A stretch of 64,000 nucleotides of DNA from Thermogemmatispora aurantia (GTDB taxonomy: Bacteria > Chloroflexota > Ktedonobacteria > Ktedonobacterales > Ktedonobacteraceae). The notes under the pieces were generated by a model. That model had not been told where the DNA came from. It saw only the letters and a list, made by a program, of their open reading frames with translations, and did not search any database. Below, piece after piece: positions 19,450-27,487 of the stretch. The DNA is taken from the NCBI RefSeq assembly GCF_008974285.1, contig NZ_BKZV01000004.1, positions 542,752 to 606,751 of the forward strand, in the 5' to 3' direction. Within the stretch, counting starts at the first letter, position 1, and each line of letters opens with the position of its first letter. The position numbers were made by a program, and so were the translations under genes.

Positions 19450-20334
19450 GTGATCGTCATTACAACTCCCACTGGCCTGATCGGCCATCAAGTACTGAAC
19501 AATCTGCTCGGAACTTCCGAGCAGATCCGTGTGATCGTGCGCGATCCCTCTCGTCTGTCCCCGCGCGAGCGTGAGCGGGTCGAAATCGTGCAGGGATCGC
19601 ATGGTGACCTCGACGTGGTTACCAGGGCGTTCGCAGGAGCAGACAGCGTGTTCTGGCTTGTGCCCCCGGACCCCCGGGCCGAGAGCGTTGAGGCCGCCTA
19701 TGTGGGCTTCAGCCGACCAGCGTGCGACGCCTTCAAGAGCCAGGGAGTCAAGCGGGTGGTTGGCGTCTCGGCCTTCGGTCGTGGAGCAGCTGTGTCCGGA
19801 AAGGCTGGCAATGTCACGGCATCGCTGGCGATGGACGACCTGATCGCCAGCACGGGGGTCAGTTACCGAGCTCTGGCAATGGCCCCTTTCATGGAGAATC
19901 TGCTCCGTCAAGTCGAGTCGATTAAGCACCAGGGCGTGTTCTTCGACATGGTATCTGGGGACCTCAAGCAGCCAATCTGCGCCACCCGCGATATTGCCAC
20001 CATTGCCGCCGGGCTCCTGCTCGATCGCACCTGGAGCGGAGTCGCCAGTCGCCCGGTGCTCGGTCCCGAGGATCTCTCCTACAACGACATGGCGCAGATC
20101 ATGTCCCAGGTGTTGGGCAGGCCAGTGCGCTACCAGCAGATCGCAGGTTCAGCCCTGAAGGCCACGTTGATCAGATATGGGAGGTCCGAGGCTATGGCGC
20201 AGGCCCTGGTCGATATGATGGCGGCCTACGATCAGGGACTCGCCACCGCCGAGCCGCGTACCCCCGAATCCACCACTCCCACGAGCTTCCGCCAGTGGTG
20301 TGAGGAAGTGCTCAAGCCAGCCATCCTGGCCTGA
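19450..20334 (+). CDS. NmrA-like NAD(P)-binding Rossmann protein
   Basis: From GTG 19450 the protein has 294 residues: VIVITTPTGLIGHQVLNNLL (a TGLIG version of the GxxGxxG motif), IRVIVRDPSRL, ADSVFWLVPPDP, VKRVVGVSAFG and LAMAPFMENLLRQVE, typical of atypical SDR/NmrA proteins and NAD(P)H:quinone-type reductases. GGAGGTGG lies six bases before the GTG; longer starts reach into unrelated sequence. It is divergent from the TetR gene and probably controlled by it. Substrate unknown. Confidence 0.7.
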   Translation: MIVITTPTGLIGHQVLNNLLGTSEQIRVIVRDPSRLSPRERERVEIVQGSHGDLDVVTRAFAGADSVFWLVPPDPRAESVEAAYVGFSRPACDAFKSQGVKRVVGVSAFGRGAAVSGKAGNVTASLAMDDLIASTGVSYRALAMAPFMENLLRQVESIKHQGVFFDMVSGDLKQPICATRDIATIAAGLLLDRTWSGVASRPVLGPEDLSYNDMAQIMSQVLGRPVRYQQIAGSALKATLIRYGRSEAMAQALVDMMAAYDQGLATAEPRTPESTTPTSFRQWCEEVLKPAILA

Positions 20335-20391
20335 GCACCATTACAAACGAAAGGAACAACATGAGCACCATTACAAACGAAAGGAACAACA
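20332..20391 (+). repeat. Tandem 30-bp direct repeat containing a ribosome binding site and start codon
   Basis: Two identical 30-bp units start at 20332 and 20362. The first begins with the stop codon of the NmrA gene. Each unit contains AAAGGAACAAC, so the ATG at 20361-20363 has a binding site and opens a 25-codon frame (MSTITNERNN...). The first copy looks like the native start of a following gene, duplicated before that gene was lost. Confidence 0.75.
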
Positions 20392-20539
20392 AACGAAGCA
20401 CCTCGACTGAGGCAGCTGCGTCTCAAGGAGTTGGATAGCTGCCTGTGGGAGCGCAGGTGCTGTCTGCAACCGCTTCAGGGGAAGCAGGGCACTGGTCTGT
20501 GAGCATGCGGCCAGGTGGCGCGAGGCTCGCGCTTTTTCA

Positions 20540-21209
20540 GGCTTCACAGCCAAGCTCTTGCATGGCTGCTTCTACCAGCTTTCCTACTTCTCTGGCTTGC
20601 CGATGATACGCTGGAAGATGCTCGTGAGTGAAGACCTGCAAGGCCAATGTCACGCATTGCTAGCCCTTGCGCAGAGCAGTGCATGTCGCCTGCTGGTCCC
20701 ATGCTGCCAGGGCTTCCCCAAGGTCCAGATAGGTAAGTGCCAGATTGTATTGGGTTGATGCCCATTCAAACGGCATCTGCTGGTGGGTGTAGACCTCCAG
20801 CGCCGCGCGGGAACAGGCCACCGCCTGCTCCTGGTTGGTCCGCAGATTACCCAGCGGGCGCAGGTTAAAAGCAATACCTGTGCCAATCAGCGTGGCGGCA
20901 TCTTTGCGGCGCATCAGGCTGCGCGCCAGGGTCCAGCGTTTCCACCCGCTTGACCACGTAGGGAAGGTGGGCACGCTCCCGCTCGGCCTGCGCCTCGGCC
21001 TTGCGCTTGCGCCGTGCGGCTTCTTCTGCCGTGCGGCGCTTCGTCACGTCGGCGCGAAACGCCGCGAAGGTAAGCAGCCCTGCAAAGACGATGATGCCAC
21101 CGGCCAACCAGGGATGGGCTAGTGCCTGGCCGGTCAGCGTCCAGGTGCGCGGGTCCGTCGCGCCGCTGACGCCGATGGTCACCAGGGCTTTAAGGAAATC
21201 TCCTATCAA
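20540..21209 (-). pseudogene. Relic of a membrane-anchored TPR protein
   Basis: The N-terminal frame reads TDPRTWTLTGQALAHPWLAG, IIVFAGLLTFAAFRADVTKR and a charged helix, ending near VKRVETL. A second frame supplies KDAATLIGTGIAFNLRPLG and EWASTQYNLALTYLDLGE (TPR). A third supplies VFTHEHLPAYHRQAREVGKL and AAMQELGCEA. At least two frameshifts and an internal deletion separate them. The parent protein would be a TPR protein of the NB-ARC/CHAT signalling type. Confidence 0.55.
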
Positions 21210-21227
21210 AGCAAGGCCGACAAGGCC

Positions 21228-21790
21228 CTATACCCCACAATGATCTTCCAAACGGCCTGCTTGCCAGGCCGCCAAGGCGATTACCCCGAGGGCCGCATCC
21301 GTCGGGGCTACCCGCATGGCCACCGCCGACCAGCCAAAGACGAGAGGACGCTGTAACCGAAAACAGATGAAGGTACGTCCAAAGAAACGTTCGATGGAGG
21401 TGCGCTTGCCTGGCTCCTCGGCGATCCAGGTGGGAGGCAGACCATTCCGCCGTTTCTGGCGTTTGGGGGTCCACGGCAGGACGGCGCGGGCGCCCAGGAC
21501 GGTGTGAATCCAGGCGATCAGTTTCAGGCCCCAGGAGCCAGCATCCAGATGGATCACGCGGGAGCGCACCTGGAAGAGGCGTACCGTCCAGGCGAGCAAT
21601 GGGCGGGCCAGGGGCGCATCGTGGACATTGGCGGGTGAGGGCAGAAACAGGAGCGGCAAGCCGGTCCCACGACAGAGCAGAGTATGGACGCGGTAGCCTA
21701 ACAGGAGCGGGCGGGAATGGCGGCCACCAGCTGGCCCTCCAGAGGATGACGGCCTTCCTTTGCCGTAAGAAGGGATCATCCTGTTCAGAT
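21228..21790 (-). pseudogene. C-terminal fragment of a DDE transposase
   Basis: The frame reads GYRVHTLLCRGTGLPLLFLP, SPANVHDAPLA, VIHLDAGSWGLKLIAWIH and TSIERFFGRTFICFRLQRP. This matches the second half of IS4/IS5-group DDE transposases, with D in the DAG strand and E in the SIERFF helix. The N-terminal part is missing and no terminal repeats were found. Confidence 0.55.
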
Positions 21791-21828
21791 TCAGTTTGCT
21801 GTTGTAGTTCTTTTGGGGGGTCTTTCTC

Positions 21829-22056
21829 GTGTTCCTGGTCTGGCTCTTCTTTGCTCCCCCACTCTGGATTGAGATCAGTGCTTCCCTCATCGCTGTGGCC
21901 CTGCTGGTGAGTGCTGCGCTCTGGAGGAATCCGGTTCCCGAGGAGAGGCTCGCTACAGCCAGGCGGGAGATCGCTCTCTATCAGGCCAGAAGCGGCGAGT
22001 ATGCCCCGCTCTCAGAAGAAGAGCGGCGGGCCTTGCTGCTGCAGCGCATCACTTGA
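21829..22056 (+). CDS. Small single-pass membrane protein, unknown function
   Basis: GTG-started 75-residue frame: a long hydrophobic segment (IEISASLIAVALLVSAALW, about residues 14-32), then a charged amphipathic helix PVPEERLATARREIALYQAR and a C-terminal PLSEEERRALLLQRIT helix. Composition looks coding, but no ribosome binding site is clear and the surroundings are relics, so it may itself be a fragment. Confidence 0.35.
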   Translation: MFLVWLFFAPPLWIEISASLIAVALLVSAALWRNPVPEERLATARREIALYQARSGEYAPLSEEERRALLLQRIT

Positions 22057-22229
22057 CTGATTCCCTGTCGCAGCGAGCAGCTCGCTTCGTACCACAGAGA
22101 GAGCAGCACAGTGCGATCAGAGGAGGCTGTCCCTTCCTGCTCAGGGCGAGGAAGAATCCGTACGCTGTTCTCCTGAACAGGACTCCTGTTCCTGATGACC
22201 GCTTTTGGGAGTCTATCGCTGGACACGGA

Positions 22230-22395
22230 TCTAACGCTGCCAATAGATGCCTTGCCGCTCCGCATCTTCACCTTTACCCTGAGTCCTTCTGCGTATCAGA
22301 TCCATCAAGCCTATGCTGGTTCGCTGGTGCTCCTGGGGCTGGTGATTCCTGGCTTCGCTTCTGATTCGCTGGGTACTGCGCTGGACCTTGCCAGA
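22230..22395 (+). pseudogene. Possible PstA (phosphate permease) C-terminal relic
   Basis: The frame contains PIDALPLRIFTFTLSPSAYQ followed by HQAYAGSLVLLGLVIPGF, resembling the final periplasmic loop and helix of PstA-type permeases (typically LPxxIFxxxxSPxxxxxxxAWAGALVLL). No upstream permease is present. Identification rests on this one stretch. Confidence 0.35.
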
Positions 22396-22830
22396 TCAGC
22401 TCTGACGAGGCCACAAGAAAGATCCCTTCTGTTGCAACTCATGCCAGGCACGTTGCACGCGCCGCACACTTTCGTAGGAGACGCCGAACTGCGCTGCGAC
22501 TTGGCGCAGGGAGACCCCTTGCTTCAGGAGGGCCAGCACATGGGGCCACTCGGAGAGAGGGATATGGAAGCGGGCAAGGCGGGCAGCATCGCGCCAGCGG
22601 TGCCTGGCAGGTGCCGATGCAGCCTGGTCTTCCGAAGCCTCACTGCTGCAGGTCTCAACGTACTGATGGAGCCTGGAAAGTGTCGACAGGGGGGTCGACG
22701 CCCGTCGGTTCCGCTCTCGCCACCGTTCTTCACAGACTGCTGCGTGACACGCCGAGACGAGGTGAGGTAAGCAAGATTCGGCGTCTGTTCTTTTGCTCTG
22801 CTGTTATCATGTTTTTGGAGATATCTAGCA
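22396..22830 (-). pseudogene. HTH-domain tail of a former recombinase, relic
   Basis: A frame without a start codon reads ERWRERNRRASTPLSTLSRL, later FHIPLSEWPHVLALLKQGVS and LRQVAAQFGVSYESVRRVQR, ending in a stop at 22396. It has the same layout as the tail at 52405-52730: an RNRRAS junction over a tRNA-end sequence, a low-complexity linker and a resolvase-type HTH. I interpret it as the end of an older integrated element of the same family. There is no tRNA on its right side, so the original site is unclear. Confidence 0.5.
22695..22715 (+). repeat. Third copy of the tRNA-Asp 3'-end attachment core
   Basis: CCCGTCGGTTCCGCT (22701-22715) is identical to the last bases of the tRNA-Asp at 23146-23160 and to the right end at 52731-52745. 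It lies 430 bp upstream of the tRNA, in the HTH-tail relic. Confidence 0.75.
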
Positions 22831-23007
22831 TACAAATGCGTTCCAGGCAGGATAGGATAGCAGCGCATGCCTGACTGTTGTGACCTCCATCGACTAGGGT
22901 AGTAAAAATCCTTCTCTGGCCTCGTTGTTTGGCGTTACTGGTCCTTGCCATGTTGGCGGGAGTGTTGCTTCATGAAGCCAGCGGGTCAGGAAGCGCAAAA
23001 GAAATGC

Positions 23008-23037
23008 TTGACAGACTGCCCTCTCTTCTGGTATGAT
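23008..23037 (+). promoter_or_regulatory. Promoter of the tRNA-Asp gene
   Basis: TTGACA (23008) and TATGAT (23032) are separated by 18 bases, 48 bases before the tRNA 5' end. A perfect hairpin lies between the promoter and the tRNA. Confidence 0.75.
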
Positions 23038-23050
23038 AGCAACTGCCACG

Positions 23051-23078
23051 AGCGAGGCTGAATCTCTTCAGCCTCGCT
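23051..23078 (+). promoter_or_regulatory. Hairpin in the tRNA precursor leader
   Basis: AGCGAGGCTGAA-TCTC-TTCAGCCTCGCT forms a perfect 12-bp stem with a 4-base loop, ending 6 bases before the tRNA. It lacks a following T-run, so it is more likely a 5'-leader structure for tRNA processing than a terminator. Confidence 0.6.
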
Positions 23079-23084
23079 GGTTGG

Positions 23085-23158
23085 GGAGCCGTAGTGTAGT
23101 GGCCTAACACGCCTGCCTGTCACGCAGGAGATCGCGGGTTCGAATCCCGTCGGTTCCG
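23085..23158 (+). tRNA. tRNA-Asp (anticodon GTC)
   Basis: The acceptor stem GGAGCCG pairs with CGGTTCC. The anticodon stem CCTGC/GCAGG encloses loop CTGTCAC with anticodon GTC, and the T arm contains GGTTCGAATCC. CCA is not encoded. The 3' end is the integration site of the adjacent element, whose recombinase gene ends inside this tRNA on the opposite strand. Confidence 0.95.
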
Positions 23159-24718
23159 CTCGCACCAGTGTGCTGTCAACAGCAGCCCTCTGGTTTCCTC
23201 GTACTCAGTCACCCCGTCCAGCATGCGCAAGATGGGCAGAAAGGCTGGACGGGGTTTCAGCGCCGCAATCATCTTATTCTCCAGATCGTAGTACAGTCCC
23301 CCTGGCTCCAGCAACATCGTCACCATCTCCCGTTTCTCCTCGGGCGTGGCCATCTCCCACAGGGCTGCCATCTCGGGCAGATGTTCACCCGCCTGGGTCA
23401 CTTCTGCGAGCGTCACCCCGTTGACTTCGGGGACCTCCAGTTTCCTGAGTGCCAGCTCTGTTGCGGCCATTTCGGCCTGAAATTCCTTCTCATCAATAAA
23501 CCCCTCGCAATACACCTTGAGCGTACGCGCCTTCTTGAGCAGCAGTCGCTCCTTCTCCCGCTCAACTGCCTCAGACGTGGTTCCTGATGCCGCCTGGGCC
23601 ATCATTTCCTGGCGGATGTGCTCACGCCAGTGTTCAGGCAACTGGAGACGCTTGAGCAGGTGGCCAAACTGCTCCTCTACCAGGTTGGTGCGCACCATCA
23701 AGTTGCCGCTGGTGGAGCAAGGAATACGGCGCGTTTTGGCTGCGTCCCGGTAGTAATTTCGCCGATTGGCAGGCGTGTTCCCCGTATCACAGCGCAGCGT
23801 CAGGCCGCAATGAATGCAAGCAATGTATCCCGCAAATGGGTAGATCTTCCGGACGACAACCGTGCGGGTTTGGACGTGGCACAAGGATTTTGAGAGAGCA
23901 CGGATGTGTTGCCACTCATCATACGTGAAGATCGCCGGATGCTGGCCTCGAAACCGCTGCCCCTTGTAGCGGATGGTCCCCCGATCATCGCCGGGGGCAA
24001 AGGCCGCATAGAATTCGTTCCGTAACATAGCATTAATCGTATCCTTCGTGAAGAGTCGATCTCCAAACCGCTTGCTGCTGGTACGGTAGCCAGCCGCGTT
24101 CAAGGCAGTAGCAATTTCCTCGGCAGTCTTTCCCTGCATGCGCAACTCGCCTATCAAGCGGACGCCTGGATATTTGTCTGGGTCAATCTCTAGCGGCGAT
24201 TTTGGCCCTCCCGAGCGATATCCAAAAGGGATATCGCCGTTATGCAGTCCCTGGACAGCCCGCTCCCTTTTCCCTTTGCTCGTGTGCCTTGCCAGGCTGT
24301 CCGAAAAGTAAGCCGCAAAGGCCGCGAGAATCGTCAGCTGCAATTGTCCTTCTGGAGAGGAATAATCGATGTGCTCCGAAAGGGAAAGGAACGCAGTGCC
24401 TGCCTGGGAGAGAATGCGAAAGCTCTGCAAGGTCACCATCACGTTCCTGGACCATCGGTCCAGGGTATGGACGATCACGACCCGGATACGCTTTGCCTGG
24501 ACGTCCTCGAGGAGCCGCTTAAAAGCTGGACGTTTCGCAATGTGTTCTCCCCGCGCACTACGCTCGTCGTCCTCATAGAAGACCGGCTCTGGTAATCCGT
24601 GCAGCTTCGCCGCCTCGCGAATGGCACGCTTCTGGGCCTCGAGACTATAGTTGTCTTTCTGCATTTCGCTGGAACGGCGCACGTAGCCGGCGACAAGACC
24701 TGACTCTGGTGAAGTCAC
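23120..24718 (-). CDS. Large serine recombinase (integrase of the element), C-terminus remodelled by integration
   Basis: The 532-residue protein begins SGLVAGYVRRSSEMQ with catalytic Ser in the Y-x-R-x-S motif (about residue 16) and has VVIVHTLDRWSRNVMVTL near 80. A Recombinase domain covers about 155-280, a zinc ribbon starts at YIACIHCGLTLRC near 300 and ends with IPCST, and a long coiled coil spans about 375-440. The start is GTG, because the next ATG would lose the serine. The last residues (RNRRDSNPRSPA) are translated antisense from the tRNA, whose anticodon loop supplies the stop. In a circular element the frame would continue after residue 524 into the HTH tail encoded at 52405-52730, giving about 632 residues. 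Confidence 0.9.
   Translation of the reverse strand: MTSPESGLVAGYVRRSSEMQKDNYSLEAQKRAIREAAKLHGLPEPVFYEDDERSARGEHIAKRPAFKRLLEDVQAKRIRVVIVHTLDRWSRNVMVTLQSFRILSQAGTAFLSLSEHIDYSSPEGQLQLTILAAFAAYFSDSLARHTSKGKRERAVQGLHNGDIPFGYRSGGPKSPLEIDPDKYPGVRLIGELRMQGKTAEEIATALNAAGYRTSSKRFGDRLFTKDTINAMLRNEFYAAFAPGDDRGTIRYKGQRFRGQHPAIFTYDEWQHIRALSKSLCHVQTRTVVVRKIYPFAGYIACIHCGLTLRCDTGNTPANRRNYYRDAAKTRRIPCSTSGNLMVRTNLVEEQFGHLLKRLQLPEHWREHIRQEMMAQAASGTTSEAVEREKERLLLKKARTLKVYCEGFIDEKEFQAEMAATELALRKLEVPEVNGVTLAEVTQAGEHLPEMAALWEMATPEEKREMVTMLLEPGGLYYDLENKMIAALKPRPAFLPILRMLDGVTEYEETRGLLLTAHWCERNRRDSNPRSPA
23140..23160 (+). repeat. attL: left attachment site at the tRNA 3' end
   Basis: TCGAATCCCGTCGGTTCCGC, plus the next T, matches the right-end site at 52725-52745 in 20 of 21 bases, with 15 contiguous identical bases (23146-23160). 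Left of it is host tRNA, right of it the recombinase gene. Confidence 0.85.
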
Positions 24719-24734
24719 CGTTCACCCCCTGCGC

Positions 24735-24929
24735 TCACTTCTTCTGCCCCGGCTTCTCTCCCTGCAGAGAGGAGACCGACAGTCCTGCGGGGCACCCTCT
24801 TTCTGCGTCGAGTAATTGATCCTGTAAAGCACGTCGAATAATCCGAGCGACCAGTCGACAAAAGGCGAGGACCTCTGGGGGAAGAGGTTCTTCTTGGGAA
24901 TTATACTGCTCATGCGTCGGATGGTCCAT
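24735..24929 (-). CDS. Small acidic/helical protein upstream of the recombinase
   Basis: The 64-residue protein starts MDHPTHEQYNSQEEPLPPEV and has one strong helix LAFCRLVARIIRRALQDQLL. GAAGGAGAAG precedes the ATG, and the stop lies 16 bases before the recombinase GTG, so the two are probably co-translated. Small genes in this position sometimes encode recombination directionality factors or integration cofactors. That role is only a positional inference; I recognise no family. Confidence 0.55.
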   Translation of the reverse strand: MDHPTHEQYNSQEEPLPPEVLAFCRLVARIIRRALQDQLLDAERGCPAGLSVSSLQGEKPGQKK

Positions 24930-25020
24930 ACATCTTCTCCTTCAGAAGAAGCGATCATTCCTTGTCTCAGAGCAACAATAGTCCATGATAGGCGGAAAGG
25001 AGTGGGAAGGCAGAGGAACA

Positions 25021-25049
25021 CCCAGGGATCACTCACGGTGATCCCTGGG
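25021..25049. terminator. Strong hairpin ending the long minus-strand operon
   Basis: CCCAGGGATCAC and GTGATCCCTGGG form a perfect 12-bp stem with a 5-base loop. It lies between the last small operon gene (ends 25109) and the recombinase unit. No clear U-run follows on the minus strand, so efficiency is uncertain. It may insulate recombinase expression from the operon. Confidence 0.5.
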
Positions 25050-25108
25050 AACGGCACGGGAACCAGGCGGGAAGCAGCGGGGGTGAGCGGAAGAACCAGG
25101 GGACCAGC

Positions 25109-25432
25109 TCAGGCCCCTTCCTCGGGAGAGGAGCAGGAAGGGCGCAGGGGCGGTTCCTGCTGCCCTGCTGGTGTCAGGGGGAACGCTCCCGCCAGCGGGG
25201 CACACGCCCGCGCCCGGCGGATCACCTGCAGGAGGGTCTGCAGCTGCCGTTGATCCTCTTCCAGGACGTCGTCCGTGGGCGTGCGCACGCCCCGACGCTT
25301 GCGCCGGTCGAGATACGCCCGCTCGCGGGCCAGCGTGCGCTCGAGCCATTGCTCCCAGACGTGGAGCTGCTCCCGTGATGTCCCGCAAAAGGGGCAGACC
25401 CCTGCCGCGGGTCCAGGTGGTGATCCTGTCAT
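25109..25432 (-). CDS. Small CxxC zinc-finger-like protein
   Basis: The 107-residue protein starts MTGSPPGPAAGVCPFCGTSR. After one CPFC knuckle comes a basic helix (WLERTLARERAYLDRRKRR), then DDVLEEDQRQLQTLLQVIRR and a Pro/Ser-rich tail. The start is chosen because AAAGGAGAG lies 8 bases upstream; a longer frame has no binding site. It is the last gene of the element's minus-strand operon. A nucleic-acid-binding role is possible; family unknown. Confidence 0.5.
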   Translation of the reverse strand: MTGSPPGPAAGVCPFCGTSREQLHVWEQWLERTLARERAYLDRRKRRGVRTPTDDVLEEDQRQLQTLLQVIRRARACAPLAGAFPLTPAGQQEPPLRPSCSSPEEGA

Positions 25433-25537
25433 GTCAGCCGCTCTCCTTTCTTGCGTCTTGCCTTCCCGCCTGGCTGATGGGCGGGTTCCTGATGGCGCTC
25501 GGACCTGGAGCCTGCCGGCCACTGGTCCGCTCTGGGG

Positions 25538-25972
25538 TCACTCCCAGAGGGTGGCAGCCGCCGCGTGCTGCTCCGGGGCCACCTGGCCCTGCCCTCCGCG
25601 CGCAGCGCCAGACGCACGGGGCAGGTGCCCTGGCCGGCGGGAACCGGTGGATCGGGGCGGCTCTCCCTCGACCCAGGCCAGCAGGAACTCGATGCGCGGG
25701 TCTGCTGGAGACAGTTCCTGCAGGAGCCGTGCCGTGGCCCTGGCCAGGGCCTGCAGGGCTTCCTCGGCGCTGAGGTCCTCCAAGAGGGTTTGCCGCAGGT
25801 CCTCGACACAGGAGACCAGGTCCTCGCTCCAGGAGGGTGGGACCACCGTCCAGAGCCGCTCGACCAGCTCGGCGAAGCGGCTGCCTCCGGCCGTGCGAGC
25901 TCGCTCGATCAACCGTTCCTGGTCAAGAGGGGTGGAGGAGGCTGGCTGTCCTTCACGCTCACGTGGCTCCAT
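25538..25972 (-). CDS. Acidic helical protein of unknown function
   Basis: From the ATG preceded by AAGGAGGA, the 144-residue protein has a charged N-terminus (MEPREREGQPAS) and a helical core: RLIERARTAGGSRFAELVER, DLVSCVEDLRQTLLEDLSAE and ALQALARATARLLQELSP. The tail is rich in Arg, Gly and Ala. It lies between the clamp gene and the CxxC gene in the same operon. No family recognised. Confidence 0.5.
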   Translation of the reverse strand: MEPREREGQPASSTPLDQERLIERARTAGGSRFAELVERLWTVVPPSWSEDLVSCVEDLRQTLLEDLSAEEALQALARATARLLQELSPADPRIEFLLAWVEGEPPRSTGSRRPGHLPRASGAARGGQGQVAPEQHAAAATLWE

Positions 25973-26055
25973 CCTGTCTTCCTCCTTGCTTGCTTCGTCT
26001 TGCTGCTTCTCACTGGAGCTGCCGGGGGCATGGAGGCTGTTCCCTGCAGGCCCCT

Positions 26056-27255
26056 CTAGCGATCCTGAACCATCGGCATCACCAGATAGGTCAGGGTGCT
26101 GCTGGGGGCACACCAGGTGAGGACCAGCGGGCGAAAGGGCGCGGTTCCGGTGATGTCCACCACCGCTGTGGGCGGCAGGCGCTTGAGTCCCTCCAGCAGA
26201 TACTCACTATTGAGCAGCAGGGTGAGGTCTGCCCCTTCTACCGTGGCATCCAGGGTACTGGTACAGTCGACTTCCCCCGAGGCAGGCCGGCCCACTGTGA
26301 TGCTCACCTGGCCCTGCTGGCGCGCTCCGCCGGCAGCGCTGCAGAACCGGAGCCAGACTCCATTGGCTCGCTCGCGGGCAAACACTCTGGCAACCTGGAG
26401 CTGTCTCAGGAACGGACCCACCTCCAGCTGGGCACGCATGTCAGCAGTCTGCGGTAGCGCCGCCCGGTAGTCCGGGAAGGTCTCTGGCGACAGACAGGAG
26501 AAAAGCTCCAGCTGCTCGATCTGGAAGAGGACTCCGTGGGGCCAGGCCCCGATGGTGACCGTTCCCCGACGGGGCAGCAGTCGCTGCAGGGGTGCCAGGG
26601 ACGTGGCCGGGATCAGGAGCTGCGGCCCCGCAGCCTGCCCGTCTTGCTCACCCTGATGGCACTGCCCGGCGTCCTGGCCGACGTTCACGGCAGGGGAATG
26701 AATCGTGTGGATGGCCATCCGAAACTGGTCACACGCTACCAGGGTGAGCTGCCCCGGCGCAGGCACGTCAAACTGGCACAGGACTCCTTGAAATGCGGGG
26801 CAGGCCCTCTCTCTGGCTGCCGCAAAGAGCACCTGCTGCAGCCCGCTCCGCAAGGCTGGGGCGCTGACCGTTGCCCTCCAGGAACGCGGCATGGCCAGGT
26901 GCCTCGCCATCCCGGGAAAAGGCGTCGGGTCCTCCCCGGTGAGCTTCACGCACAGGTCTGAGATCAGAAGCGTGATCTCGCCCAGGGACTCGCGTATCTC
27001 CACAGACTGCCCCGAGGCGGGAGCGTACGGTCGCAGCGCCGCCTGCAGCTGCCGGGAAGGAAGCAGGATCTGGCCTTCCTCCCAGATGCGTGCCTCGGGA
27101 AGATGCACACACACGGCGAGCAGTCCATCAGAACTTTCCAGTTGGACGCCGTCGGGGCCGGCAGTCAGGCACACGTGCTGCGCCCAACGTCCACTCCGGG
27201 CCTGTGCCAGGGTCAGGGCACGGAGACAGGCCTGGACAGGAATGCTGATGTGCAT
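26056..27255 (-). CDS. dnaN: DNA polymerase III beta-subunit-like sliding clamp
   Basis: The 399-residue length and three-domain pattern fit DnaN. Visible parts are the N-terminal helix PVQACLRALTLAQA, strand ILLPSRQLQAALRPYAP, LVACDQFRMAIHTI in domain 2, NSEYLLEGLKRLPPTAVVDI in domain 3 and the terminal TLTYLVMPMVQDR, matching the usual clamp ending (YLVMPM-R/L). Mobile-element clamp paralogues recruit host polymerase to element replication. GAGAAAGGAGAT precedes the ATG. It is divergent enough from chromosomal DnaN to be element-specific. Confidence 0.75.
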   Translation of the reverse strand: MHISIPVQACLRALTLAQARSGRWAQHVCLTAGPDGVQLESSDGLLAVCVHLPEARIWEEGQILLPSRQLQAALRPYAPASGQSVEIRESLGEITLLISDLCVKLTGEDPTPFPGMARHLAMPRSWRATVSAPALRSGLQQVLFAAARERACPAFQGVLCQFDVPAPGQLTLVACDQFRMAIHTIHSPAVNVGQDAGQCHQGEQDGQAAGPQLLIPATSLAPLQRLLPRRGTVTIGAWPHGVLFQIEQLELFSCLSPETFPDYRAALPQTADMRAQLEVGPFLRQLQVARVFARERANGVWLRFCSAAGGARQQGQVSITVGRPASGEVDCTSTLDATVEGADLTLLLNSEYLLEGLKRLPPTAVVDITGTAPFRPLVLTWCAPSSTLTYLVMPMVQDR

Positions 27256-27316
27256 CAGATCTCCTTTCTCTCACAGAAAATGCGGTCGGTTTCCTCATGT
27301 CGTGGCCTGGACAGCC

Positions 27317-27487
27317 TCACAGATGAGCCTGCGATGGCAACCAGCGTGTATCGAGTAAGAGCGCCGTGGGCAGGCATACCAGCGCCTGGTCGATGCAGGT
27401 GCGATGCAGCGGGGCGCCATAGCCCACGGGGAGCAGGACCCGTGCCAGGGGAAGGGGGACGCTCTCCCGTGGGGTTTCTCGCTTCAT
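27317..27487 (-). CDS. 56-residue protein, translationally coupled to the methyltransferase
   Basis: The ATG overlaps the methyltransferase stop as ATGA, and GGGAGGAG precedes it. The product starts MKRETPRESVPLPLARVLLP and ends DTRWLPSQAHL. Its size, coupling and placement before the clamp gene support a real gene; no family recognised. Confidence 0.4.
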   Translation of the reverse strand: MKRETPRESVPLPLARVLLPVGYGAPLHRTCIDQALVCLPTALLLDTRWLPSQAHL

